From Lachnospiraceae bacterium (lineage in GTDB: Bacteria > Bacillota > Clostridia > Lachnospirales > Lachnospiraceae), in the NCBI GenBank assembly GCA_009774155.1, contig VSNE01000007.1, forward strand, positions 1-22,299: a stretch of 22,299 nucleotides of DNA, read 5' to 3'. The translations under genes and the position numbers were made by a program. This document shows positions 8,061 through 15,256 of this stretch, piece by piece. The notes below the pieces were generated by a model. That model saw only the letters and a list, made by a program, of their open reading frames with translations, was not told where the DNA came from and searched no databases. The number at the start of each line of letters is the position of its first letter. Positions within the stretch are counted from its first letter, which is position 1.

Positions 8061-9112
8061 GAGCGAAAGGAATAAAAATCCTTTCTCTGCTTATCATACT
8101 GTGCCTTTTTGTACTGACAGGATGCAAGGAGAGGAAGACCTCGCAGGCAGCGGAGAGGAAGGAGCAGGACAACGTCGTGCGGATCGGGATTACCTTTGAT
8201 TCCTTTGTGATTGAACGCTGGCAGAGGGACCGGGATGTGTTCGTATCTGCCGCCCAGGAGCTGGGGGCAGAGGTAAATGTGCAGAATGCGAACGGGGACA
8301 TGGAGGAGCAGATTGCTCAGATTGATTATTTTATCGAAAAGAAAATGGATGTTATAGTGGTCGTTATGGTGGCGAGCGACGCGGACCCGGCAGGACTGGT
8401 AAACGCTGTACAGCGGGCAGGCAGGGCGGGAATTTTGGTTGTGGCTTACGATCGGCTGATTCTGAATGCGGGTGTGGATCTGTATATCTCCTTCGACAAT
8501 GAAGAGGTAGGCCGCCTGATGGGAGAGCATATGAGCGAGCATCTGGGAGAAGGCGGGGATGTGCTGCAGATCTGCGGTCCCATGGCGGATTACAATGTGC
8601 CGCAGGTTATGACAGGATTTGATAAAGCGTTGAAAGGAAGCGGACTGAAGATTGCATTTACGGAGCATGCGGAGGGGTGGCTTGGGGAGACCGGCTTTTC
8701 GGTGACCGGCAGTTACCTTGCGGCGCGGGAAGCGCCGAAGGGGATTATGTGCGGAAATGACAGCATTGCGGGCCATGCGATTCGGGCGCTTTCCGAGAGG
8801 CGTCTTGCGGGAAAGATCTGCGTGGTCGGGCAGGACGCGGATCTGGATGCCTGCCAGCGGATTGTGGAGGGAACTCAGTGTATGACGGTGTATAAGCCTG
8901 TGGAAAGGCTGGCAAGAAGAGCTGCGGAGATGTGCGCGGCGCTGGCAGAGGGAAAAGAGACTGCTGTATCGGAGACGATAAATGACGGAACCTTTGACGT
9001 TCCTTACGAACGTCTGGAGCCGGTTGCGGTGACAAAAGAAAATATGGATGAAGTGATTACGGGAAAATACCACGAGGAAGGCGATATTTATTTAAATGTG
9101 TCAAGACCTTAG
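8057..9112 (+). CDS. XylF-like D-xylose-binding lipoprotein
   Basis: A 351-residue secreted sugar receptor. It starts with a lipoprotein signal ending in FVLTGC (lipidated Cys23). The body follows E. coli XylF closely: FVIERWQRDRDVFV (Arg54-Trp55 region), QNANGDMEEQIAQIDYFI, VVAYDRLI, DLYISFDNEEVG, GNDSIAGHAIRAL, VVGQDADLDACQRI, and GTQCMTVYKPVERLA. Those RWQ, YDR and QDAD motifs are the ligand contacts in XylF, so D-xylose is the best guess. ATG 8057 overlaps the stop of the response regulator (ATGA). Its place in the sensor operon, separated by a terminator from the transporter genes, suggests either a second sensing receptor for the kinase or an extra receptor for the MmsAB transporter. 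It is clearly different from both other receptors in the window. Confidence 0.88.
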   Translation: MRAKGIKILSLLIILCLFVLTGCKERKTSQAAERKEQDNVVRIGITFDSFVIERWQRDRDVFVSAAQELGAEVNVQNANGDMEEQIAQIDYFIEKKMDVIVVVMVASDADPAGLVNAVQRAGRAGILVVAYDRLILNAGVDLYISFDNEEVGRLMGEHMSEHLGEGGDVLQICGPMADYNVPQVMTGFDKALKGSGLKIAFTEHAEGWLGETGFSVTGSYLAAREAPKGIMCGNDSIAGHAIRALSERRLAGKICVVGQDADLDACQRIVEGTQCMTVYKPVERLARRAAEMCAALAEGKETAVSETINDGTFDVPYERLEPVAVTKENMDEVITGKYHEEGDIYLNVSRP

Positions 9113-9129
9113 AACAGGAAATTTTTGCA

Positions 9130-9168
9130 CAGGACAGGTTTGCAATGGCAAATTTGTCCTGATTTTTT
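9130..9168 (+). terminator. Intrinsic terminator of the sensor operon
   Basis: A 14-bp stem (9130-9143 with 9148-9161, two G-U pairs, loop AATG) is followed by a T6 run at 9163-9168. It begins 17 bp after the XylF-like gene stop and so ends the four-gene sensor operon. The transporter operon downstream must therefore mostly use its own promoter. Confidence 0.85.
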
Positions 9169-9241
9169 GCCGAAACAAAGGCTGCATTGTAAAAAATATA
9201 CAGAAAAAGACAAGTTTGTCCTGCAAAGGCTGTGATATATT
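9153..9241 (+). promoter_or_regulatory. Duplicated words upstream of chvE, candidate activator sites and promoter
   Basis: The word pair TTTGTCCTG and CAAAGGCTG occurs twice: at 9153-9161 plus 9176-9184, and directly joined at 9215-9223 plus 9224-9232. The second copy sits just before a TATATT -10-like box (9236-9241) that lacks a good -35 box at the right distance. This is the expected architecture of a promoter driven by an AraC-type activator, and the YesN-type regulator encoded just upstream is the natural candidate (inference). The first TTTGTCCTG also forms the right arm of the terminator, so part of the repetition may be incidental. Confidence 0.45.
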
Positions 9242-9273
9242 GATATTATCAATGAAAGGGAGGATTTTCTGAA

Positions 9274-10440
9274 ATGAAAAGAAAATTAGTTGGCGCTTTA
9301 TTAAGCGTCGCAATGGTAGCATCACTGGCAGCCGGCTGCGGTTCCGGCTCAAAGGAAGCGGCAGCGCCTGCAGAAAGCGAGACAGAAGCGCCTGCAGAGG
9401 AAGACGCGGAGGCGCCTGCAGAGGATGCGGGAGAAGAAGCAGCGCCTGCATCAGGCGGTGGAGGCGAACTGATTGGCGTATCAATGCCTACGCAGGATCT
9501 GCAGAGATGGAATCAGGACGGTACCAACATGAAAGCCGAACTGGAGGCGGCCGGCTACACGGTTGAATTACAGTTCGCATCCAATGACATTGCCACTCAG
9601 GTATCCCAGATTGAAACTATGATTTCTGACGGATGCAAGCTGCTTGTAATCGCTTCTATTGACGGCGATTCTCTTGGAACCGTGCTTGCGCAGGCAAAAG
9701 AAAACAATATTCAGGTGATTGCATATGATCGTCTGATTATGAACTCGGACGCAGTATCCTACTATGCTACCTTCGATAATTATCTGGTAGGCCAGAAGCA
9801 GGGCGAATATATTGTAGACGCGTTGGATCTTGAAAATCAGGACGGCCCGTTCAATATGGAGATTGTAACCGGTGACCCAGGTGACAATAACGTGAATTTC
9901 TTCTATGGCGGCGCTATGGATGTACTGCAGCCATACATTGACGCCGGAAAGCTGGTGGTTCCGTCCGGTCAGATTGCCAAGGATGACGTTGCAACTGCGA
10001 ACTGGGCAACAGAAACTGCTCAGTCCAGATTTGAAAATATCCTGTCCTCCTATTATTCTGACGGGACACAGCTTGATGTTGTTCTTGCATCCAATGATTC
10101 AACGGCTCTCGGCGTGGCAAATGCCCTGGCAGCGAACTATACAGGAACCTATCCGGTGCTGACCGGTCAGGACTGCGATATTGCTAACGTTAAAAATATG
10201 CTGGCTGACAAACAGTCCATGTCCATCTTTAAAGATACCAGAACCCTGGCTTCCAAAGTTGTAATCATGGTAGACGCTATCATGAAAGGCGAAGAGGCTC
10301 CTGTAAACGATACTGAGACCTATGACAATGGTACAGGTGTTATCCCGTCCTTCCTTTGCGAGCCGGTATTTGCTGACAAGAGCAACTACAAAGAGCTTTT
10401 GGTTGATTCCGGATACTATACGGAGGCGGATCTTCAGTAA
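9274..10440 (+). CDS. chvE: Multiple-monosaccharide ABC transporter substrate-binding lipoprotein (ChvE-like)
   Basis: A 388-residue receptor that delivers sugars to the MmsAB transporter. The signal ends in SLAAGC (lipidated Cys22). Then comes an acidic Ala-Pro-Glu linker (about 28-62) made from in-frame repeats of GCGCCTGCAG, followed by the binding domain. The latter follows Agrobacterium ChvE closely: GVSMPTQDLQRWNQDG, QIETMISDGCKLLVIASIDG, VIAYDRLIMNSDAVSYYATF, TGDPGDNNVNFFYGGAM, TGQDCDIANVKNM, SIFKDTRTLA and VDSGYYTEADL at the end. ChvE proteins bind glucose, galactose, xylose and arabinose (known for the family). ATG 9274 follows GGGAGG by 10 bp. It is the first gene of the transporter operon and is followed by a hairpin that should make it more abundant than the ATPase and permease. 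Confidence 0.92.
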   Translation: MKRKLVGALLSVAMVASLAAGCGSGSKEAAAPAESETEAPAEEDAEAPAEDAGEEAAPASGGGGELIGVSMPTQDLQRWNQDGTNMKAELEAAGYTVELQFASNDIATQVSQIETMISDGCKLLVIASIDGDSLGTVLAQAKENNIQVIAYDRLIMNSDAVSYYATFDNYLVGQKQGEYIVDALDLENQDGPFNMEIVTGDPGDNNVNFFYGGAMDVLQPYIDAGKLVVPSGQIAKDDVATANWATETAQSRFENILSSYYSDGTQLDVVLASNDSTALGVANALAANYTGTYPVLTGQDCDIANVKNMLADKQSMSIFKDTRTLASKVVIMVDAIMKGEEAPVNDTETYDNGTGVIPSFLCEPVFADKSNYKELLVDSGYYTEADLQ

Positions 10441-10465
10441 AAAACAGTTGCACAGTAAGCATATT

Positions 10466-10499
10466 ACAGGCGGGTTATCTGATGAGCCCGCCTGTTTTT
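10466..10499 (+). terminator. Terminator-like hairpin between chvE and mmsA
   Basis: ACAGGCGGG (10466-10474) pairs with CCCGCCTGT (10487-10495) around a 12-base loop and runs into five T residues (10495-10499). It begins 26 bp after the chvE stop. Hairpins in this position in ABC operons usually give partial termination or protect the receptor mRNA, so that receptor is made in excess of the membrane parts. No separate promoter for mmsA is obvious. Confidence 0.8.
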
Positions 10500-10523
10500 A
10501 AAGAATAGCGGGGAGGGGTTTAT

Positions 10524-12062
10524 TTGGCAGAGATTTTGCTTGAAATGAAAAATATTACCAAAACATTCCCGGGTGTCAAGGCACTGGACAATGTCAATCT
10601 CCAGGTCGGGAAAGGCGAAATTCATGCCCTGGTAGGAGAAAACGGGGCAGGGAAATCGACTTTGATGAATGTTCTCAGCGGTATTTATCCATACGGAACT
10701 TATGAAGGTGACATCGTTTACGACGGTGAAGTTTGCAAATTTGGTAAGATTAAAGACAGTGAAGAGAAAGGAATCGTCATTATTCACCAGGAGCTGGCTC
10801 TGGTTCCTTATATGACTATCGGGGAAAATATGTTCCTCGGAAATGAACGCGGAAAAAAGGCTGCCATTGACTGGAACGAGACATACGGTCAGGCAGATAT
10901 TCATTTAAAGACGGTAGGATTAAAGGAGTCCTCCAGAACGCTGATTAAGGATATTGGCGTGGGTAAGCAGCAGCTTGTGGAAATTGCCAAGGCTCTTGCA
11001 AAGCATGCAAGACTTTTGATTCTGGATGAGCCGACGGCTTCTCTGAATGAGACAGATTCCCAGGCACTTCTGGAACTGCTCCTGAAATTCAAAAAAGAAG
11101 GGATGACCTGTATTATTATTTCTCATAAGCTGAATGAGGTGGCTTATGTAGCAGATAAAATTACGGTTATCCGTGACGGCTCCACGATTGAAACGCTGAC
11201 CAAGGGCGTAGATGAGATTACAGAGGATCGTATTATTCAGGGTATGGTCGGACGGGAGATCGCAGATCGCTTTCCGAAGAGGCCGGGTGTCGAAATCGGC
11301 GAGGTGAATCTGGAGGTAAAAAACTGGAACGTTTATCATCCGCTCTATACAGAACGCAAGGTGGTGGACGATGTGTCCATTAAAGTACATAAAGGGGAGG
11401 TAGTGGGAATTTCCGGTCTGATGGGCGCAGGCCGCACAGAGCTTGCCATGAGTATTTTCGGCAGGAGCTACGGAACCAACATTTCCGGCACACTGGTTAT
11501 TAACGGACAGGAAGTCAGTCTGAAGAATGAGCGGGATGCCATCAATCACAGGCTGGCGTATGTAACGGAAGATCGCAAAGGCAACGGACTGATTTTGTCC
11601 AATCCAATCAAGACGAATACAACGCTTGCCAATATGGACGGCGTATCCAGCCATACCATTATTGATAAGGATAAAGAATATGCAGTGGCCGAGGATTATC
11701 GGAAAAAGCTGAAGACCAAATGTCCGACAGTTGAGCAGAATGTGGGCAATTTGTCAGGCGGCAACCAGCAGAAGGTGCTTCTGGCAAAATGGATGTTTGC
11801 AGATCCGGACGTGCTGATTCTGGATGAGCCGACCAGAGGTATCGACGTGGGCGCCAAATATGAAATTTATTGTATCATTAATGAACTGGCAGCGGCCGGA
11901 AAGTCGGTAATTATGATTTCCTCGGAGCTTCCGGAGGTGCTTGGTATGAGTGATCGGATTTATGTTATGAATGAGGGAAAAATCGTGGGGGAACTTTCTC
12001 AGGAGGAAGCGTCCCAGGAGGTTATTATGTCCTGCATTCTGAAGTCGGGCAAAGGAGAGTAG
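10524..12062 (+). CDS. mmsA: Multiple-monosaccharide ABC transporter ATP-binding protein
   Basis: A 512-residue cytoplasmic ATPase with two fused ABC domains that powers sugar import. Domain 1: Walker A GENGAGKST (38-46), the IGVGKQQLVEIAKAL region in place of a classical signature, and Walker B LLILDEPTAS (Asp168-Glu169). Domain 2: a degenerate GLMGAGRTEL in place of Walker A, signature LSGGNQQK (from residue 410), and LILDEPTRGIDVG (Asp434-Glu435). This asymmetry is normal for the RbsA/XylG/MmsA class. The start is TTG 10524, with GGGGAGGGG 5-6 bp upstream; no ATG fits, since Met8 would cut into the first strand. It is 3 bp from the permease gene and works with ChvE and MmsB. Confidence 0.93.
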   Translation: MAEILLEMKNITKTFPGVKALDNVNLQVGKGEIHALVGENGAGKSTLMNVLSGIYPYGTYEGDIVYDGEVCKFGKIKDSEEKGIVIIHQELALVPYMTIGENMFLGNERGKKAAIDWNETYGQADIHLKTVGLKESSRTLIKDIGVGKQQLVEIAKALAKHARLLILDEPTASLNETDSQALLELLLKFKKEGMTCIIISHKLNEVAYVADKITVIRDGSTIETLTKGVDEITEDRIIQGMVGREIADRFPKRPGVEIGEVNLEVKNWNVYHPLYTERKVVDDVSIKVHKGEVVGISGLMGAGRTELAMSIFGRSYGTNISGTLVINGQEVSLKNERDAINHRLAYVTEDRKGNGLILSNPIKTNTTLANMDGVSSHTIIDKDKEYAVAEDYRKKLKTKCPTVEQNVGNLSGGNQQKVLLAKWMFADPDVLILDEPTRGIDVGAKYEIYCIINELAAAGKSVIMISSELPEVLGMSDRIYVMNEGKIVGELSQEEASQEVIMSCILKSGKGE

Positions 12063-12065
12063 ACA

Positions 12066-13238
12066 ATGAGTAAAGAGAATATAATGGGATTTGTAAAAAA
12101 ATATACAATGATTCTGGTGCTGCTTTTGGTAACTGCATTCTTTGCGTGGCAGACACAGGGGAAAATTCTTCTTCCCCAGAACATCAATAACTTAATTGCC
12201 CAGAATGCGTATGTATTTGTTCTGGCAACAGGTATGCTGCTCTGTATTTTGACAGGCGGCAATATTGACCTTTCTGTCGGTTCGGTTGTCTGCTTTGTCG
12301 GTGCGGTCGGCGCAACACTGATGGAAAATATGAAAATGAATATGTGGGTATCCATTATCATTATGCTCCTGATTGGCCTTATCATCGGCGCATGGCAGGG
12401 CTTCTGGATTGCATTCGTGAGAATTCCTCCGTTTATTACTACTCTGGCAGGCATGCTGGTATTCCGGGGACTGTCTAATGTGGTATTGAATGGTAAGACT
12501 GTCTCTTTGAGCAGTGAACTGTTTGTCAAGCTTTTCGGCGGAGGCGCGGATTGCTATGTTCCGGATCTCTTTGGTATGGAGGGCTTTAACCTGACTTGTA
12601 TGCTGGCGGGCGTGATTGCCTGCGCCGTTTTTGCACTTTTGCAGTTTAAAGGATACTTTTCCCGTAAGAAAAAAGGCTATGAGGCCGGTTCTTTGAATGC
12701 CCTGGTTGCGAAGGTTGTTGTTCTTTGCGCGGTAATTTTGTGGTTTACCTACAATCTGTCAAAATACAAGGGAATTCCTGCAGCTCTGGTGTGGGTGCTG
12801 ATTGTGGTTCTGATTTATGGATATATCACTTCCATGACTACCACCGGACGCTATTTCTATGCGGTCGGCGGCAATGAAAAGGCAACCAAGCTTTCCGGTA
12901 TTAATACAGATAAGGTTTACTTTATCGCATATGCAAATATGGGACTTCTGTCAGCGCTGGCAGGTATGCTTACCATTGCGCGTATGACCTCTGCGCAGCC
13001 TACTTATGGTCAGAACTATGAGATGGACGCAATCGGCTCCTGCTTTATCGGCGGCGCTTCCGCATACGGCGGAGTCGGTACGGTTCCTGGCGTTATCGTC
13101 GGAGCGGTTCTGATGGGGGTTATCAACCTTGGGATGTCTATCATGGGTGTAGATGCCAATTATCAAAGGGTCGTGAAAGGTTTGGTTCTTCTGGCAGCTG
13201 TTATTTTTGATGTGGTATCCAAGAAGAGAGGAAGCTGA
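12066..13238 (+). CDS. mmsB: Multiple-monosaccharide ABC transporter permease
   Basis: A 390-residue inner membrane permease of the RbsC/XylH/MmsB class, with about ten hydrophobic segments. Family marks seen are LATGMLLCILTGGNIDLSVG near residues 53-73, RIPPFITTLAGMLVFRGLSN, a cytoplasmic loop near 195-215 rich in Lys (YFSRKKKGYEAG), TTTGRYFYAVGGNEKATKLS, and the C-terminal AIGSCFIGGASAYGGVGTVP. The loop insertion makes it longer than ribose-type permeases and fits the XylH/MmsB group. ATG 12066 has GGAGAG upstream, and the mmsA stop is 3 bp away. It ends the transporter operon; a hairpin follows at 13277. Confidence 0.93.
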   Translation: MSKENIMGFVKKYTMILVLLLVTAFFAWQTQGKILLPQNINNLIAQNAYVFVLATGMLLCILTGGNIDLSVGSVVCFVGAVGATLMENMKMNMWVSIIIMLLIGLIIGAWQGFWIAFVRIPPFITTLAGMLVFRGLSNVVLNGKTVSLSSELFVKLFGGGADCYVPDLFGMEGFNLTCMLAGVIACAVFALLQFKGYFSRKKKGYEAGSLNALVAKVVVLCAVILWFTYNLSKYKGIPAALVWVLIVVLIYGYITSMTTTGRYFYAVGGNEKATKLSGINTDKVYFIAYANMGLLSALAGMLTIARMTSAQPTYGQNYEMDAIGSCFIGGASAYGGVGTVPGVIVGAVLMGVINLGMSIMGVDANYQRVVKGLVLLAAVIFDVVSKKRGS

Positions 13239-13276
13239 TTCGGCTTCTGATTGTGAACAATATGTTAAAAGTGAGG

Positions 13277-13304
13277 CGGAGTGCGTTTACACGCACTCCG
13301 TTTG
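13277..13304 (+). terminator. 10-bp perfect hairpin ending the transporter operon
   Basis: CGGAGTGCGT (13277-13286) pairs with ACGCACTCCG (13291-13300) around the four bases TTAC, 38 bp after the mmsB stop. The T run is short (TTTGTGG), so termination may be partial. The loop and the start of the right arm also form the -35 box of a promoter for the next gene. Confidence 0.65.
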
Positions 13305-13313
13305 TGGTATAAT
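13286..13313 (+). promoter_or_regulatory. Strong extended -10 promoter of the HPr gene
   Basis: TTTACA (13286-13291) and TATAAT (13308-13313) lie 16 bp apart, and TGG at 13305-13307 gives an extended -10 (TGnTATAAT). Predicted start is near 13320, giving a leader of about 125 bases before the TTG start codon. The -35 box lies in the loop of the preceding terminator hairpin. Rest of the leader: AT-rich, with a CACAGGCTGTG dyad at 13383-13393, nothing else recognised. Confidence 0.7.
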
Positions 13314-13445
13314 GTCATTAACTGGAAGTTGTTTATCTGTGTATATCTGCGTATTTTTGATAAAAAAGGTAAAATATGCAGTCACAGGCTGTGCATGGGG
13401 GTGCGCAAAGAAAGAGGGCAATATATAAAAGAGAGGGGTGATTTT

Positions 13446-13703
13446 TTGGTCAGGAAGATGATTACCATTGACAATGAGTCAGGACTGCATCTGCGTCCGG
13501 CCGGAAAGCTGGTAACAGAAGCAAACAGATGCAAATCCCATGTTATGATGATTCATGGGGAATACAAAATGAACTGTAAAAGTCTGATGAGCCTTCTTGC
13601 ATTTCCTGTATGTCCGGGAGATGAAGTAATCATAGAATGTGAAGGGGAGGATGAGGAACTGGCTCTGGAGAAAATTGTTAATTTCCTGAAGAACGGGATT
13701 TAG
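13446..13703 (+). CDS. HPr family phosphocarrier protein
   Basis: A small cytoplasmic protein of 85 residues. HPr passes phosphate from enzyme I to sugar PTS components through His15, and in Firmicutes is phosphorylated on Ser46 for carbon catabolite control. Motifs: DNESGLHLRPAGKLV, and NCKSLMSLLAF. With the TTG start at 13446 (GAGAGGGGTG 5 bp upstream) the active His is exactly residue 15 and the regulatory Ser exactly residue 46, as in textbook HPr, which supports this start over ATG 13458. A longer frame back to 13281 would cover the promoter. It stands alone, without enzyme I, between its own promoter and its own terminator. Because H15 is kept it is not a Crh; whether it is the main HPr or a paralogue cannot be told here. 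Confidence 0.88.
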   Translation: MVRKMITIDNESGLHLRPAGKLVTEANRCKSHVMMIHGEYKMNCKSLMSLLAFPVCPGDEVIIECEGEDEELALEKIVNFLKNGI

Positions 13704-13735
13704 GAGTACTGCAAAGAGGTGCAGTACTCTTTTTT
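13704..13735 (+). terminator. Intrinsic terminator of the HPr gene
   Basis: GAGTACTGCA (13704-13713) pairs perfectly with TGCAGTACTC (13720-13729) around AAGAGG, followed by T6 (13730-13735). It begins directly after the TAG stop codon. Confidence 0.92.
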
Positions 13736-13766
13736 GTATTTTGTGAAAGCTCAAGTGTATGAATAC

Positions 13767-13795
13767 TTGACAGAATACCTTGGATTTTATATTCT
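13767..13795 (+). promoter_or_regulatory. Candidate promoter for the 13910-17616 operon
   Basis: A consensus TTGACA (13767-13772) is followed by TATATT (13788-13793, 15-bp spacer) or TATTCT (13790-13795, 17-bp spacer). The -35 box overlaps the right arm of TCAAGT-N8-ACTTGA (13751-13770), a possible regulator site. A second TATAAT at 13856-13861 lies nearer the gene but has no good -35. Either would give a leader before the start codon at 13910. Confidence 0.45.
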
Positions 13796-13909
13796 TGAAG
13801 TGTCTAAGAAGCAAATCAAAGGTCATATATCTATGGCATTAATTCCAGAATTTAGTATAATTAAGAATGGTTCGAGTGCTTGCAGTTTGGAAATGAGAGG
13901 AGAATATTC

Positions 13910-14680
13910 ATGTATTTCCAAGAAAATATTTGGATGATGGAAAAAATATTTCATCTTTCAGACAAAGCGCTGATTCATATGGTAAACCGTCTTTTCCGGA
14001 CAGAATACAGTGATGAGGAGACAATATTAAAGGAATGGAATCATCAGGAGCCGGTGAGCGTATGGCTGACCATAGGGTGCGCCAACCGTTATATGTTTCA
14101 GCTCCGTTGTCTGGAGGGATGCATTCAAATCTATGCGGAGGATAGAGGCTGTATGTTTCAGTACGGCAGTCCGGCGGAAAATACGATTGTGCAGATGCGC
14201 GAACCACAGATTATTTATTTTGGAAAAAACAGAAAGGAGGAGTATTGTACTACCCTGGAGTTTCCCGGACATGAGAGGATTACGCTCCCTATTCACATCA
14301 TTACCCTTTCGGAATGCTCTGCAAAAAAGCTGGAGGACAGCGGATTAATTTTGTTTCTGCCGTTTTTATTCCACTGCTTTGCGGAGGAATCCGCAAAAAC
14401 GGAAAGAAAACAGGAGTTCTTGAAGTATTTTATGATTCATGATATAGTAGGGACACTTAATCTAAGTCTCCGTAAGGGGGATCTGACCGTCTTTGACGTT
14501 CAAAAGCTGAAGCAGTTCTGCCGACAGATGGTGTGGAGAATGTTTGCACAGGAGCCCTGGATGCAGGATCTGGAGCTGCAGGAGCTGATTCTGGAAATTT
14601 TCGAGACGGATCTGGATCTTCTGGAGAGGGTTCAGAGGCTGGAGATTCAAAGAATTCAGAATAAACAGATGAAAATTTGA
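13910..14680 (+). CDS. Degenerate Rpn/PD-(D/E)XK-like hypothetical protein
   Basis: A protein of 256 residues, without signal peptide or membrane segments. The order of elements recalls the Rpn-type PD-(D/E)XK nuclease family (PDDEXK family transposases) of gut Firmicutes: HLSDKALIHMVNRLFRTEYS near the N-terminus, then a strand pair, REPQIIYFGKN, ITLPIHIITLSE, and GLILFLPFLFHCF before a helical C-terminus. In active members a strand reading about YHIEFQ carries the catalytic Glu and Gln; here the same place reads YMFQLR, so the nuclease site looks lost. This comparison is from memory and only moderately sure. ATG 13910 has GAGAGGAG 7 bp upstream. It is followed after 24 bp by a lipoprotein gene, so it probably heads the operon. 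It may be a regulatory relic of the family. Confidence 0.6.
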   Translation: MYFQENIWMMEKIFHLSDKALIHMVNRLFRTEYSDEETILKEWNHQEPVSVWLTIGCANRYMFQLRCLEGCIQIYAEDRGCMFQYGSPAENTIVQMREPQIIYFGKNRKEEYCTTLEFPGHERITLPIHIITLSECSAKKLEDSGLILFLPFLFHCFAEESAKTERKQEFLKYFMIHDIVGTLNLSLRKGDLTVFDVQKLKQFCRQMVWRMFAQEPWMQDLELQELILEIFETDLDLLERVQRLEIQRIQNKQMKI

Positions 14681-14704
14681 TACACTACAAATGAGGTGAT
14701 GCGT

Positions 14705-15253
14705 ATGAAGAAAGGGATATTAGCGGGAATAGCGGTGATGCTGCTGACGACAGGGTGTAAATCCGGAGGCTCCCAGTCCGGAACCGGTGAGCAGAGCTGG
14801 AGGAACGATGTGCCTGCAAAAGATCTGGTAAAAGCTGTGTCAGAGGAGCTGGGGGATGAATATTGGCCCGATGAAGAGCTTTCTCCGGAGCTTCTGGACG
14901 ATTGGTATGGTATATCAGATCAGATGTATGAAGAGTTCTATGGGCAGACGCCGATGATTTCTGCAAATGTAGATTCTTTGATTATCGTAAAATCAGAGGA
15001 AGGGCATCTGAAGGACGTGGAGAATGCATTTGATACTTACAGGGAAGCAATGATACAGGATTCTCTTCAGTATCCGATGAATATACCTAAGATTCAGTCA
15101 TCCATAATCCGGACCTATGGGGATTATGTGTGTTTTGTGCAGTTAGGAGGATCTCTTGACGGGCTGGAGGAAGATGAGGAAAAAGCAGTTGAGGCCTGCA
15201 GAAAGATGAACGAACAGGCCCTGGCGGCGGTTGAAAGGGAACTGGTAAAATAA
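14705..15253 (+). CDS. DUF4358 domain lipoprotein
   Basis: A 182-residue exported lipoprotein. The signal is MKKGILAGIAVMLLTTGC with lipidated Cys18, followed by a Gly/Ser-rich spacer. The domain begins about residue 36 with DVPAKDLVKAVSEELG and contains LLDDWYGIS, MISANVDSLIIVKSEEGHLK and IRTYGDYVCFVQLGG, which I recognise as DUF4358 (function unknown). I chose ATG 14705 (GAGG 8 bp upstream); GTG 14696 or ATG 14699 would add two or three residues only. The next gene, an MBOAT acyltransferase, starts 3 bp after its stop. DUF4358 lipoproteins often sit beside MBOAT and DHHW genes, which suggests an accessory role outside the membrane in acylating or exporting a surface polymer (inference). Confidence 0.8.
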   Translation: MKKGILAGIAVMLLTTGCKSGGSQSGTGEQSWRNDVPAKDLVKAVSEELGDEYWPDEELSPELLDDWYGISDQMYEEFYGQTPMISANVDSLIIVKSEEGHLKDVENAFDTYREAMIQDSLQYPMNIPKIQSSIIRTYGDYVCFVQLGGSLDGLEEDEEKAVEACRKMNEQALAAVERELVK

Positions 15254-15256
15254 GCA

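Noticed and set aside
7988..9073. Long minus-strand open frame of 361 codons
   Set aside because: Antisense to the XylF-like receptor gene, which has clear family motifs; composition is typical of a shadow frame.
13383..13393. CACAGGCTGTG dyad as an operator in the HPr leader
   Set aside because: Arms of only five bases with one central base; too short to claim without conservation.
13281..13445. N-terminal extension of HPr
   Set aside because: It would start inside the hairpin and cross the promoter; HPr is a single small domain and TTG 13446 gives canonical numbering.
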